DNA of 14,377 nucleotides from assembly GCA_028709505.1 (NCBI GenBank), contig JAQVWW010000002.1:1-14377 (forward strand), written 5' to 3'. Source of the stretch: Eubacteriales bacterium. GTDB lineage: Bacteria; Bacillota; Clostridia; Christensenellales; UMGS416. A program made the translations under genes and the position numbers. Under the pieces are notes generated by a model, which saw nothing but the letters and a program-made list of their open reading frames with translations, was not told the origin of the DNA and did no database searches. Shown one piece after another: positions 1 to 6,579 of this stretch (within the stretch, counting starts at the first letter, position 1; each line of letters starts with the position of its first letter).

Positions 1-17
1 GTAAGTTGTTGAAAAGC

Positions 18-53
18 GCCTTGCCGGGTTTCGGCAAGCCCTTTTCGCAAGGC
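18..53 (+). other. hairpin with an alternative pairing partner
   Basis: CTTGCCG (20-26) and CGGCAAG (32-38) form a 7-bp stem with a 5-base loop, followed by CCCTTTT. GCCTTGC (18-24) can instead pair with GCAAGGC (47-53). Two mutually exclusive stems could be an attenuator or a weak terminator for a gene left of the window. The T run is short, so the terminator reading is weak. Confidence 0.3.
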
Positions 54-781
54 ATATATTGGGGTAGGCTCACAAAAACGAAACCCATAATGGGGAAAGG
101 GAGCGCAGCTAGATTCGGTTCTTTTTGCAAAAGTAAAAATGGGGCAGGCACTAAAAGAGATGCTTCCTCCCGAGGAAAGGGCAGCGGTCTTTAAAAGCTA
201 TCCGGGTATGCCATGAAACCAGCGGTACGGTTCAGGGCGTCAAGGCCCTATGGGAAAGGGGAGAGCCTCCCGCCGGGCCGGAGAGGCTAAAACAGGCAGC
301 GCGCCAAACCGGATATCGCGAAAATCAGCCGCAATTTTTGCCATGGCCGCAACGCCCGCCGGCGCAAACGCATCCGCTGCGTCATTGGCTTTGACAGTTT
401 GTGCGTAAAATATCCACGACGCCGGGCGAGGATGCCGTATCGGGAAAGGCCGGGCATGACGAACCGATAAACCAAACACACCGAGGTTGTCCGCGGCTCC
501 CGTAGAAAGGAAACGGCGGGCCTTTTGGTGAAAAATCGGCTCTTACTTTGCTTTGTAAATCTTTATCATCTATGGCTGCGTAATTGTGTGCATGTGCCGC
601 GCTTTCCTCCTGCTTGGCACGATTACAGGCATAAACTTTGTATTCCCGCGCCGAGATTCTCGCCCGGTATGCGTTACCGTACGCCCTTACGCAGCTAAGC
701 ATACGATAATAGCGGTTGGCCGCAGGCACTGCCTGCTGCTCTGTACTACCAAAAAAATGCAAGTTCCGGCGTGGGCATAAA

Positions 782-816
782 AATATCGCAAACCGCTTTC
801 GATGACTTGCGATATT
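782..816. repeat. 10-bp perfect inverted repeat, 15-base spacer
   Basis: AATATCGCAA (782-791) and TTGCGATATT (807-816) are exact inverted copies. Read on the minus strand, the second arm runs into TTTTT, so it could act as a weak leftward terminator. It could equally be an operator dyad. No intact gene on either side decides between them. Confidence 0.45.
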
Positions 817-982
817 GTGCGCGGCAACTTGCCACTGAAATGTGTTGAGGAAAAAGATGCAGAGCATGCCCCTTTAAAAATCCATATCCTCACTGACAAA
901 ATGGGATTTGCCGGTCTCAAACACGTCGAACAACTTTCCGCTCTTACTGATTTGCGGCAGGGCGCTATCTCGCAAAATCTCA

Positions 983-1403
983 GTTTATTTATTTACCACA
1001 TCCGGTTTCAAACACCTGACCGTCTATGCTGTATCTTTCATCAATGGGAATGGCTATGCCCTTGGTTTGACTTTTCAGGATGATTGGGAGATGCCGTTTG
1101 CGGCCGCCATCAACGAAGCGCTGCGACGGATTTCGGGAAACGGATGAAGTGTATGGCGGGAGTAAAACGCCCGGCGGAGCGCAGTCCGGTGATTGGCATG
1201 CCGACCAACCGGGAAGGTGCTATCCTTTTGACGGATGAACGGTGCAAAAGCATTGCGCAGACATAGCGCCGCTGACGGGATCCAAAGAGTGGGAGGCGCT
1301 GATGGCCCGCTATGCGCACGAGATGCTCGATTGCGTGACGATTATGAGAAGGCGGGATGTGCTCAAAGAACAGTCAAATGAAAAAAGAAAAACGGCTGTA
1401 TGA
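983..1403 (+). pseudogene. decayed gene remnant, family unknown
   Basis: Two overlapping frames look like pieces of one protein. The first, ending at the TGA at 1145-1147, includes GNGYALGLTFQDDWEMPFAA and then an alpha-helical INEALRR segment. Around 1130-1145 a shift to another frame continues with FRETDEVYGGSKTPGG, crosses an in-frame TGA (1236-1238) and goes on with LTGSKEWEALMARYAHEML to a TGA at 1401-1403. The composition is protein-like, but at least one frameshift and one stop break it. I do not recognise the family. The next gene is also a frameshifted remnant, which fits decay of an integrated element. Confidence 0.3.
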
Positions 1404-1421
1404 TTTCTGTTCGCCATACAG
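1396..1421 (+). terminator. weak hairpin after the remnant frame
   Basis: CTGTATG (1396-1402) pairs with CATACAG (1415-1421) around a 12-base loop, overlapping the stop codon of the upstream remnant. The following sequence is T-rich but has no unbroken T run, so this is at best a weak terminator. Confidence 0.25.
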
Positions 1422-1445
1422 ACGTTTGTTGCATATTTCTATTTG

Positions 1446-1475
1446 TTGAAATGTAGGGAGCGCTTACCGTATAAT
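1446..1475 (+). promoter_or_regulatory. sigma-A-type promoter
   Basis: TTGAAA (1446-1451), an 18-base spacer and a perfect TATAAT (1470-1475) match the housekeeping promoter consensus. The spacer contains the palindromic core AGCGCT, where an operator might lie. Transcription would begin near 1482 and run into the broken helix-turn-helix gene and possibly on into the LuxR gene. Confidence 0.55.
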
Positions 1476-1511
1476 AATGACAGCATGATAGCGACAAGTT
1501 GGGAAGCCTTT

Positions 1512-1687
1512 ATGCTGGATTATCTTACCGTTAAAGAAGCGGGTGAAAAACAGGCATAGCCAGCCGCATGGTCGCCCTGTATTGTGTTGCCGGCGCAATG
1601 GAAGACGCGGTGAAAAAAGGCGACCTATGGCTTATACCAAAAGATGCTCCAAAGCCCGCTGATGGAAGGCGCAAAAAGACACAATAA
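1512..1687 (+). pseudogene. small helix-turn-helix DNA-binding protein, frameshifted
   Basis: From ATG 1512 the frame reads MLDYLTVKEAGEK and hits a TAG at about codon 16. One frame over it continues IASRMVALYCVAG, then GDLWLIPKDAPKPADGRRKK, to the TAA at 1685-1687. This is the layout of the short MerR/excisionase-like helix-turn-helix proteins common in Clostridia: YLTVKEAAEKWG...SRRV at the start, WLIPKDAEKPADGR at the end. A one-base deletion at the expected Trp-Gly position (about 1550-1557) accounts for the break, so the protein cannot be made whole. An intact copy would be about 58 residues. A good promoter lies just upstream. Family recognition is by pattern only. Confidence 0.65.
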
Positions 1688-1711
1688 CGGCGCGTAGCAT
1701 ATCGTTATGCC

Positions 1712-1727
1712 GGGAGGTGACGAGTTG
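1712..1727 (+). promoter_or_regulatory. ribosome site selecting the TTG start of the LuxR gene
   Basis: GGGAGG (1712-1717) lies 7 bases before TTG 1725. The in-frame ATG at 1707 is upstream of this site and has no ribosome site of its own, so TTG is the likely start. Confidence 0.6.
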
Positions 1728-3170
1728 GCAGACAGGCCTCCGCAAAAGAGATTACACATCAATCTGGACGAGCGGAAGCTTTCCATTCTCGTCCAATCGT
1801 TGTTTTCCTCCTGGATGCTGGCTTTTCTCTTTGAGGGGCAAGTCTTTTATTCCCTTGCGGGAGCCTTTGACCTTGCTCCCGCCGTTATGGTCTTTAGCGG
1901 AATTGCAGCTCATTTTGCCGGATTGCTGGTTGGCGGGTTTTTCGTAAAAACCAGAGACGCTGCCCGAAGGCTATTTTTGTGCTCCTATCCTTTTTGTATC
2001 GCTGTTTGCGTGATTTTTTTCTTCCCTCCGTCGGTATTCTGGACGGTCGCAATCATCGCCGGCTCGTTTCTGGCTGGAAGCTGTGTGGCGGCATGGGGCT
2101 ATACCTTAAAAAGCAGTACGCCCAAAAACGAGCGCATCAAGACGGTGGCGGACATGCTGATCTTATCCAACGTGCTGATGATAGTGCTCAACATGGCGGC
2201 CATCCACATATCGCCGCATGTCGGGCTGGCGCTGTCCATGTTGATGCTTTTGGGCGCGTTTGCGTTCGCCCTGCGGCTTCCTGCAGACCGTGCCGCCGCT
2301 TCCTCCGTTTCGCCCGGCCAGAAGGAAAACCCCATAAGCATGGCGGGGCTCCTGGCTTTCCTATGCCTCTTCATCGTCATTATCACCATCAATTCGGGCC
2401 TGATGTATCAAGTGGTGGCGCCCGCCTTCGCGCATCTTGAATGGCTGACAAGCTGGTATTGGGCGCTTCCCTACGTCGCCGCGCTTTTTGTTATGAGGAA
2501 TCTGCCCCGAAGGATGAACCGAACCTATATACTCTATGTGGCCATCGCCATGATTGGGCTTTCGTTTATCGGCTTTATCAGCCTTGGCCGCGGGGTGGTC
2601 AGCTATCTTGCGGTCAACACGCTGATGCTGGGGGCCTGCGGGGTATACGATCTGTTTTGGTGGAGCATCCTCGGCGAAATGCTGGAGCTGCATAAAAATC
2701 CCGCAAAAATCCTCGGTATCGGCCTCTCTGCCAACGTGCTGGGCGTGCTGCTGGGCGGACTCATCGGCAATGCGGTCACATCCTCAAATAGTCATAGCCC
2801 GAATCCCACGCTGCTGGCGCTGGCTGTGGTCTGCGTGACGCTGGCGCTGCTGCCGCCGCTGCACAAGCGTCTTTCCTCCCTGCTCCAAGGCCATGCGTAC
2901 CTTACGGCGTTTTCCGAAATGCCTGCGCGGGAACAAACCGATGAGGTCGGCCGCGCCGCAAGGTTTGAAAATCTGTCGCAGCGGGAAAGCCAGGTCGCTT
3001 CCCTGCTGCTCCAGGGAAAAACATACAGGACGATTGCCGGCGAGTTGACAATCAGCGAAAGCACGGTCAAGTATTATGTGAAAAACATCTATTCCAAGTT
3101 TAATATTCAAAGTCGCACGGAACTGATTCACATCATGTTGAAAAAAGAGGACGCGGCCACGCCGGAATAA
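1725..3170 (+). CDS. membrane-embedded LuxR-family transcriptional regulator
   Basis: About 481 residues with two parts. Residues ~20-395 are very hydrophobic, with roughly twelve membrane segments in an MFS-transporter-like pattern. Residues ~417-473 are a LuxR-type helix-turn-helix (starting LSQRESQVASLLLQGKTYRT; recognition region ISESTVKYYVKNIYSKF). Proteins of this layout occur widely in anaerobic Firmicutes and Coriobacteria; their ligands are mostly unknown. The inferred role is a one-component sensor that detects a signal at or in the membrane and binds DNA from the cytoplasmic side. TTG 1725 is chosen over ATG 1707 because only TTG has a ribosome site. A strong hairpin terminator follows 24 bases after the stop, so the gene is probably its own unit. 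The envelope gene cluster that begins 150 bases downstream is a plausible target, but that is inference from position. Confidence 0.88.
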   Translation: MADRPPQKRLHINLDERKLSILVQSLFSSWMLAFLFEGQVFYSLAGAFDLAPAVMVFSGIAAHFAGLLVGGFFVKTRDAARRLFLCSYPFCIAVCVIFFFPPSVFWTVAIIAGSFLAGSCVAAWGYTLKSSTPKNERIKTVADMLILSNVLMIVLNMAAIHISPHVGLALSMLMLLGAFAFALRLPADRAAASSVSPGQKENPISMAGLLAFLCLFIVIITINSGLMYQVVAPAFAHLEWLTSWYWALPYVAALFVMRNLPRRMNRTYILYVAIAMIGLSFIGFISLGRGVVSYLAVNTLMLGACGVYDLFWWSILGEMLELHKNPAKILGIGLSANVLGVLLGGLIGNAVTSSNSHSPNPTLLALAVVCVTLALLPPLHKRLSSLLQGHAYLTAFSEMPAREQTDEVGRAARFENLSQRESQVASLLLQGKTYRTIAGELTISESTVKYYVKNIYSKFNIQSRTELIHIMLKKEDAATPE

Positions 3171-3194
3171 CACGCTGATTTTCATAAATATTCA

Positions 3195-3225
3195 CCCCTA
3201 CCCGAAAAAGGTGGGGGCTTTTTTT
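3195..3225 (+). terminator. Rho-independent terminator of the LuxR-type gene
   Basis: CCCCTACC (3195-3202) pairs with GGTGGGGG (3210-3217) in an 8-bp stem with one T-G wobble and a 7-base loop. After a single C come seven T residues (3219-3225). Confidence 0.85.
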
Positions 3226-3234
3226 ATGCACACT

Positions 3235-3246
3235 ACCCGGTCGGGT
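3235..3246. promoter_or_regulatory. short dyad, candidate operator
   Basis: ACCCG and CGGGT flank a 2-base centre between the LuxR terminator and the next gene, about 25 bases upstream of a possible -10 (TATGCT, 3271-3276). I find no convincing -35. The position suits a regulator site for the downstream cluster, and the adjacent LuxR protein is the obvious candidate. A T-rich run follows, so it could also be a secondary weak terminator hairpin. Confidence 0.25.
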
Positions 3247-3304
3247 GATTTTTTATCTTTGCGCTTTTGCTATGCTGTTCCTGACGGATGAAATCCTGAC
3301 GGAA

Positions 3305-3321
3305 AGGGAGGCGTGCGTTTG
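3305..3321 (+). promoter_or_regulatory. ribosome site selecting a TTG start
   Basis: AGGGAGG (3305-3311) is 7 bases before TTG 3319 but only 1 base before GTG 3313, so TTG is the likely start. Confidence 0.55.
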
Positions 3322-3849
3322 AAAGCGATCAGAAGGAAAAATTTCGTTTTGGCGGCTTTAACCGGCTTTGGCATACTGGCGGGCGCGATGCTTCTTGTTT
3401 TCGGCGGCGCAATGTCTGAAATCCGGGCGCAGATACTTCTGGCAGGCGTCATGATTATGAGCGGAATTTCGACAGGGTTTTGGATGTGCGGGCTGCGGAA
3501 GCTGAAGATCGCGCGGCTCATTGCGGAGAATCCCATCCTTCACATACGCACCGCCGTTATCAGCGATATATCCGCTGAAGCGGCGCAGCGGCCGGATACC
3601 GAAAGCACGGAGGTGATCGTCTCGTATTTCGGCATTCTGCTGGACGAGAAAATTATCAAATTCAATCAGGACGGCATCCGGCTCAGGGCCGTGGAGATAG
3701 GAGACGATTTCATCTGCTTCACCTACGGCACGAAAAAGCGGACGCAGAACATCCGGCTCCTGCGCCCGGCAATCGATCCGGCGGAGATGTCGGAGCTCTC
3801 CGAACGATTCCATTATGAAACTGGAATCATACCAACATTGCTGTCCTGA
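3319..3849 (+). CDS. two-TM membrane protein of unknown function
   Basis: 176 residues from TTG 3319. Two membrane segments at about residues 9-31 and 37-58 form a hairpin near the N-terminus. The remaining ~115 residues are soluble, alternate short beta-strand-like stretches (EVIVSYFGILL, IIKFNQDGIRLRAVEI, DDFICFTYG) and finish with a helix, a pattern seen in bacterial PH-like membrane proteins. With both TM segments in a hairpin and basic residues at the N-terminus, the soluble domain is probably cytoplasmic. It is first in a long co-directional run, 64 bases before the zinc-ribbon gene. The product of 9726-10355 has the same overall layout. I do not recognise the family and infer no activity. 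Confidence 0.75.
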   Translation: MKAIRRKNFVLAALTGFGILAGAMLLVFGGAMSEIRAQILLAGVMIMSGISTGFWMCGLRKLKIARLIAENPILHIRTAVISDISAEAAQRPDTESTEVIVSYFGILLDEKIIKFNQDGIRLRAVEIGDDFICFTYGTKKRTQNIRLLRPAIDPAEMSELSERFHYETGIIPTLLS

Positions 3850-3913
3850 CAGATGGGAACAAAGACACCATCCGGCAGCGATACCCAAAATTAGCGGCAG
3901 GAGGAACGGGATT

Positions 3914-4594
3914 ATGCATTGTGCGAATTGCGGCACACAATTATCGGAAAACACAACATTCTGCCCCGCCTGCGGCAGCGGCATCAAGCAGGCGTCCGCA
4001 GGCGCGCCGCAGCCCGCGGGCCTGCGCGGATTCTCGCCCCGCATCAGCGACCCGGCCTTTGCCAGATACATCAAAAACACCAACCGCTGGTCGGCCATAT
4101 TCTCCATAATACTGGCCGTCGCCGCCGTCATCGGCTTTGCCATTTACGGCCAAACCAGCCGCGAGATGGAGAATCCCCAGGCGCTGTTCATCGGGTTTGC
4201 CATCGGCGGTATGTTTTTGATGATTGCGCTGTTCCGGATAATCCGCCGTAAGGGGAGCAAAACGTGGGACGGCGTGGTGGTCGATAAAACCATCAAGAAG
4301 AAAACCCGCCGCCAAGACACGGGAAATCATGATACCTACATTGAGTATTACACCCGGTACGTGGTCGTTATCCGGGATGAGCGGGGCAAAAAGCACCGGC
4401 TGATCGCCGAGGACGACGATACGCGATACAACTATTTTCAGATAGGCGACCGCGTGCGCCATCACGCTGGGCTCAAATCCTACGAGAAATACGATAAATC
4501 GCGGGACAGCATCCTCTTCTGCAATGCCTGCGGTACGCTTTGCCGGATCAGCGACGACATTTGCTTGTGTTGCAAATGCCCGCTGCTGAAATAA
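3914..4594 (+). CDS. two-TM protein with a zinc ribbon at each end
   Basis: 226 residues from ATG 3914, preceded by AGGAGG (3899-3904) at 9 bases. An upstream in-frame start at about 3815 has no ribosome site and overlaps the previous gene, so I reject it. N-terminal zinc ribbon: C3, C6, C17, C20. TM segments at about 58-79 and 90-110. Then a beta-rich domain (about 118-195) with WDGVVVDKTIKKK and YYTRYVVVIRDERGKKHRL, resembling the extracellular or OB/DUF3592-type folds of small membrane proteins, though I cannot name it. Finally CNACG...CLCC (C203, C206, C217, C220) looks like a second zinc ribbon. Two TM segments put both ribbons on the same side, presumably the cytoplasm. Zinc ribbons also occur in the large protein of this cluster, suggesting a shared architecture or partner. 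Specific role unknown. Confidence 0.8.
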   Translation: MHCANCGTQLSENTTFCPACGSGIKQASAGAPQPAGLRGFSPRISDPAFARYIKNTNRWSAIFSIILAVAAVIGFAIYGQTSREMENPQALFIGFAIGGMFLMIALFRIIRRKGSKTWDGVVVDKTIKKKTRRQDTGNHDTYIEYYTRYVVVIRDERGKKHRLIAEDDDTRYNYFQIGDRVRHHAGLKSYEKYDKSRDSILFCNACGTLCRISDDICLCCKCPLLK

Positions 4595-4596
4595 CT

Positions 4597-4636
4597 GTGA
4601 AAACGAGAAAAAGGAGAGATCCCTTTATGAAAAGAA
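4597..4636 (+). repeat. duplicated leader plus start, copy 1
   Basis: The 30 bases before ATG 4627 and the first ten coding bases (ATGAAAAGAA) closely match 5806-5845, with about six differences in the 30 upstream bases. Both copies carry an AAAAGGAGAG ribosome site. Such matching over the leader and the start of the signal peptide suggests duplication of a gene start or gene conversion. Confidence 0.55.
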
Positions 4637-5712
4637 TAATCGCCTTGCCGGCCGCGCTGCTGATACTGTGCGGCGCATTGGCCGGATGCGCACCGGCCTT
4701 CGACCGAAACGAAACCCCAACAGCCACCGTTAGCCCGCCCGCCGCCGGCGTGTCCACCTCTGAGGAACCGTTGCCCGCCAAAACAGAGGGGTCTGCGGCC
4801 GCGCCGGAGGTTCCCGCACCAACACTGCCCCCCATGCAGGGCATGGGCAACGATCCGCTCAACCTTCTCAATGAAGGGTACGCCGTTTTAAGCGATGGCG
4901 CGCTCTACTATGCCGACCGGCAGAACGGCGGCAACATCTGGCGCTGCGACCCCGACGGCGGCAACGCGCGGATGCTGTTGGAGGGCAGGTTCAAAAGCCT
5001 CAACGTCAGCGGCGGCCGCCTGTTCTTTGTCTCGGATCAGGAAGCTATTTGTGTCATGCCCATAGATGGAGCGCTGCCGCAGATCGTTAAGGAGTGCTGG
5101 ATGCCGACACTATGCGTGCTGGACGAATGGCTCTACTATACGGACAGGGACGCCATCTGCAGAATGCGGGCCGACGGCACCGAGGATACGCTGCTTGTGA
5201 AGGATGCCGGCATGGGACAGCAGATGCGCATCAACTGGCAGCTTCACGACGGCTGGCTTTACTATCTGCGCAAGGTGGAGGGCGAAGCAGAGGGTAATAT
5301 CTTCAGAATCGCGCTGGATGGCAGCCAAAGCGCGCGGGTCTGCGACGTCAAGGTGGAGCAATTCTTCATCTATGAGGAACACATCTATTATGTGGACTGG
5401 GAGAAAGCGCCCTACGGGATACAGAAGAAGGCGCTGGACGGAACGGGGCATCAGCAGATCTATGACACAAGCGTGGTGCTTCACACCGCGGTGGACGGAT
5501 GGATCTACATCCAGTCGAAGCCCCGCGGAGACACGGGCAACGACCTGTACCGAATCCGGCCGGACGGCAGCGGCCTGGAAAAGGTCTCCGACGGATATGG
5601 CTTCACCCTGAGCGTTGCCGGCGACTGGATTTATTTCACCACCAACGATGAGCAATTCCGCGTGTCCAGGATGCGCCTGGACGGCAGCGAGCGCGGCTTT
5701 GTGAATGAATAA
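4627..5712 (+). CDS. lipoprotein with DUF5050-like beta-propeller repeats
   Basis: 361 residues from ATG 4627, with AAGGAGA (4611-4617) in front. The signal peptide ends in a lipobox (LAGC, C21), so the mature protein is predicted to be lipid-anchored on the outer face of the membrane. Residues ~25-75 are a Pro/Ala/Thr/Glu-rich linker. Residues ~85-361 hold about six repeats of the form dgWLYYt...g.IyRi..DGs, for example DEWLYYTDRDAICRMRADGT, DGWIYI...NDLYRIRPDGS and GDWIYFTTNDEQFRVSRMRL. This is the signature of DUF5050-type proteins, predicted to form a beta-propeller. No catalytic motif is visible; a ligand- or protein-binding surface is the likely role. It sits 32 bases after the zinc-ribbon gene and 123 bases before the secreted protein. 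Confidence 0.85.
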   Translation: MKRIIALPAALLILCGALAGCAPAFDRNETPTATVSPPAAGVSTSEEPLPAKTEGSAAAPEVPAPTLPPMQGMGNDPLNLLNEGYAVLSDGALYYADRQNGGNIWRCDPDGGNARMLLEGRFKSLNVSGGRLFFVSDQEAICVMPIDGALPQIVKECWMPTLCVLDEWLYYTDRDAICRMRADGTEDTLLVKDAGMGQQMRINWQLHDGWLYYLRKVEGEAEGNIFRIALDGSQSARVCDVKVEQFFIYEEHIYYVDWEKAPYGIQKKALDGTGHQQIYDTSVVLHTAVDGWIYIQSKPRGDTGNDLYRIRPDGSGLEKVSDGYGFTLSVAGDWIYFTTNDEQFRVSRMRLDGSERGFVNE

Positions 5713-5835
5713 GTTTACGGCGCCGGTATAGACGGGGATAGGGCAAATGCTTTTCGCGGCTGCGGCCGCTGCTTTCGCCGCAAGTGCCTGCTACTGTAAA
5801 CAGCCGTGCAAACAAGCAAAAGGAGAGCTTCCTCT
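5713..5835 (+). other. intergenic leader with GC-rich hairpin
   Basis: GCGGC (5756-5760) pairs with GCCGC (5765-5769) around TGCG, and GTTTAC (5713-5718) can pair with GTAAAC (5796-5801) to enclose it. No T run follows, so this is more likely a leader or processing structure than a terminator. No clear promoter seen. Confidence 0.3.
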
Positions 5836-5845
5836 ATGAAAAGAA
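5806..5845 (+). repeat. duplicated leader plus start, copy 2
   Basis: Matches 4597-4636 across the ribosome site and start codon. Beyond the signal peptide the two proteins are not obviously alike, so the similarity is confined to the gene starts. Confidence 0.55.
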
Positions 5846-6495
5846 AGATATTGGCGTGGCTGCTGGTCACGGCTCTGCTCCTGTGCGGTATGGCTGTATC
5901 GCCGCAACCCGCCCGTGCGGACGGCCCGGAGGGAGAATGGGTGCTCATTGGCGTGGAGGATAAAACCCCGGAGGATGTTTTTTCGTCCGATTCGAGTTCA
6001 GGAACCGGCTGGTTCTACAAACAGGAATCCGCCACCAAATACCGATATGCCCGCTGCGACTTTGCCATAGACTGGTATAACGAACATTCGGACGAAAAAG
6101 GCAGCAGCCGCAATGAAGGTACGATACGTGCATCTTTTGGCGTACTGCCCGAGCGCATCAAGCCGAATGAACCGCTTAGTATTCCCGTCAACATCCAGTC
6201 TTCCTGTTCCCTGGAGGCCGCCGAGTATATCTATCAGAGCACAACCGTATCGGCCGGAATCGAATGCACACGGTATCTTTTTACCGGCGAGGGCGGCGAA
6301 ACAGCAGAGGTCTGGTACACAATCCCCTCTTTTCCTGAAACGCCGTATGAACAGACGCAGACACTTGGATTTTCTTTGCCCGAGCCCAGCGAAAACTTGC
6401 TGGCAATGGGAGAAACAGACACGATCACCTTCGATTTTATGCTCGTCATACCGGGCTCGCCGGATGCGTTTATCACCGCTTATACCTATGAATAG
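5836..6495 (+). CDS. secreted protein, probable N-terminal part of the metallopeptidase downstream
   Basis: 219 residues from ATG 5836, with AAAAGGAG ahead. A classical Sec signal peptide has basic residues 2-4, a hydrophobic core at 5-21 and a likely cut after A26-R-A28. The mature part is about 190 residues of beta-rich sequence (EGEWVLIGVEDKTPEDVF, then LPERIKPNEPLSIPVNIQ, ending DTITFDFMLVIPGSPDAF) with no catalytic motif, probably one or two beta-sandwich domains. It ends at a TAG exactly in frame with the next gene, and the 28 codons between them are open and protein-like. It is therefore either a free secreted protein or, more likely, the signal peptide and first domain of a longer ancestral surface protease. 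I do not recognise the domain by name. Confidence 0.75.
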   Translation: MKRKILAWLLVTALLLCGMAVSPQPARADGPEGEWVLIGVEDKTPEDVFSSDSSSGTGWFYKQESATKYRYARCDFAIDWYNEHSDEKGSSRNEGTIRASFGVLPERIKPNEPLSIPVNIQSSCSLEAAEYIYQSTTVSAGIECTRYLFTGEGGETAEVWYTIPSFPETPYEQTQTLGFSLPEPSENLLAMGETDTITFDFMLVIPGSPDAFITAYTYE

Positions 6496-6579
6496 AAACC
6501 GGCCGGGCAAGCGGAAACACCCAAACCCGGCGGCATCCTTGCGCTGAAAGGCCTAATACTCAGCGCGGAGGCTAAGCCC
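6493..6579 (+). other. in-frame TAG plus open linker joining two reading frames
   Basis: TAG (6493-6495) is followed by 28 sense codons in the same frame, reading KPAGQAETPKPGG and then ILALKGLILSAEAKP into ATG 6580. The first part resembles a Pro/Gly interdomain linker. The second fits the first strand of the carboxypeptidase-regulatory-like domain that continues past ATG 6580. That points to one ancestral frame interrupted at a domain boundary. CGGAGG (6566-6571) lies 8 bases before ATG 6580, so reinitiation is also possible. Confidence 0.7.

Larger units (their letters stand above)
1..982. other. stretch without a recognisable gene
   Basis: I see no convincing intact gene here. Short open frames exist on both strands but have no ribosome site and no recognisable family. 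The best fragment is a + strand run at about 138-215, starting MGQALKEMLPPEERAAVF and ending at a TGA. It has protein-like composition, but I cannot assign it. Together with the damaged frames further on, the stretch looks like eroded accessory DNA rather than a regulatory region. A hairpin near the left edge and an inverted repeat at 782-816 are listed separately. Confidence 0.5.

Noticed and set aside
382..867. 161-codon open frame on the minus strand
   Set aside because: No ribosome site, no recognisable motif, and uneven composition. It lies in a stretch of decayed sequence, so I do not call it.
3815..4626. Earlier in-frame starts for the zinc-ribbon gene (about 3815) and the propeller lipoprotein (about 4540)
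   Set aside because: Both overlap the preceding gene without ribosome sites, and would bury the N-terminal zinc ribbon or the signal peptide. ATG 3914 and ATG 4627 have good sites.
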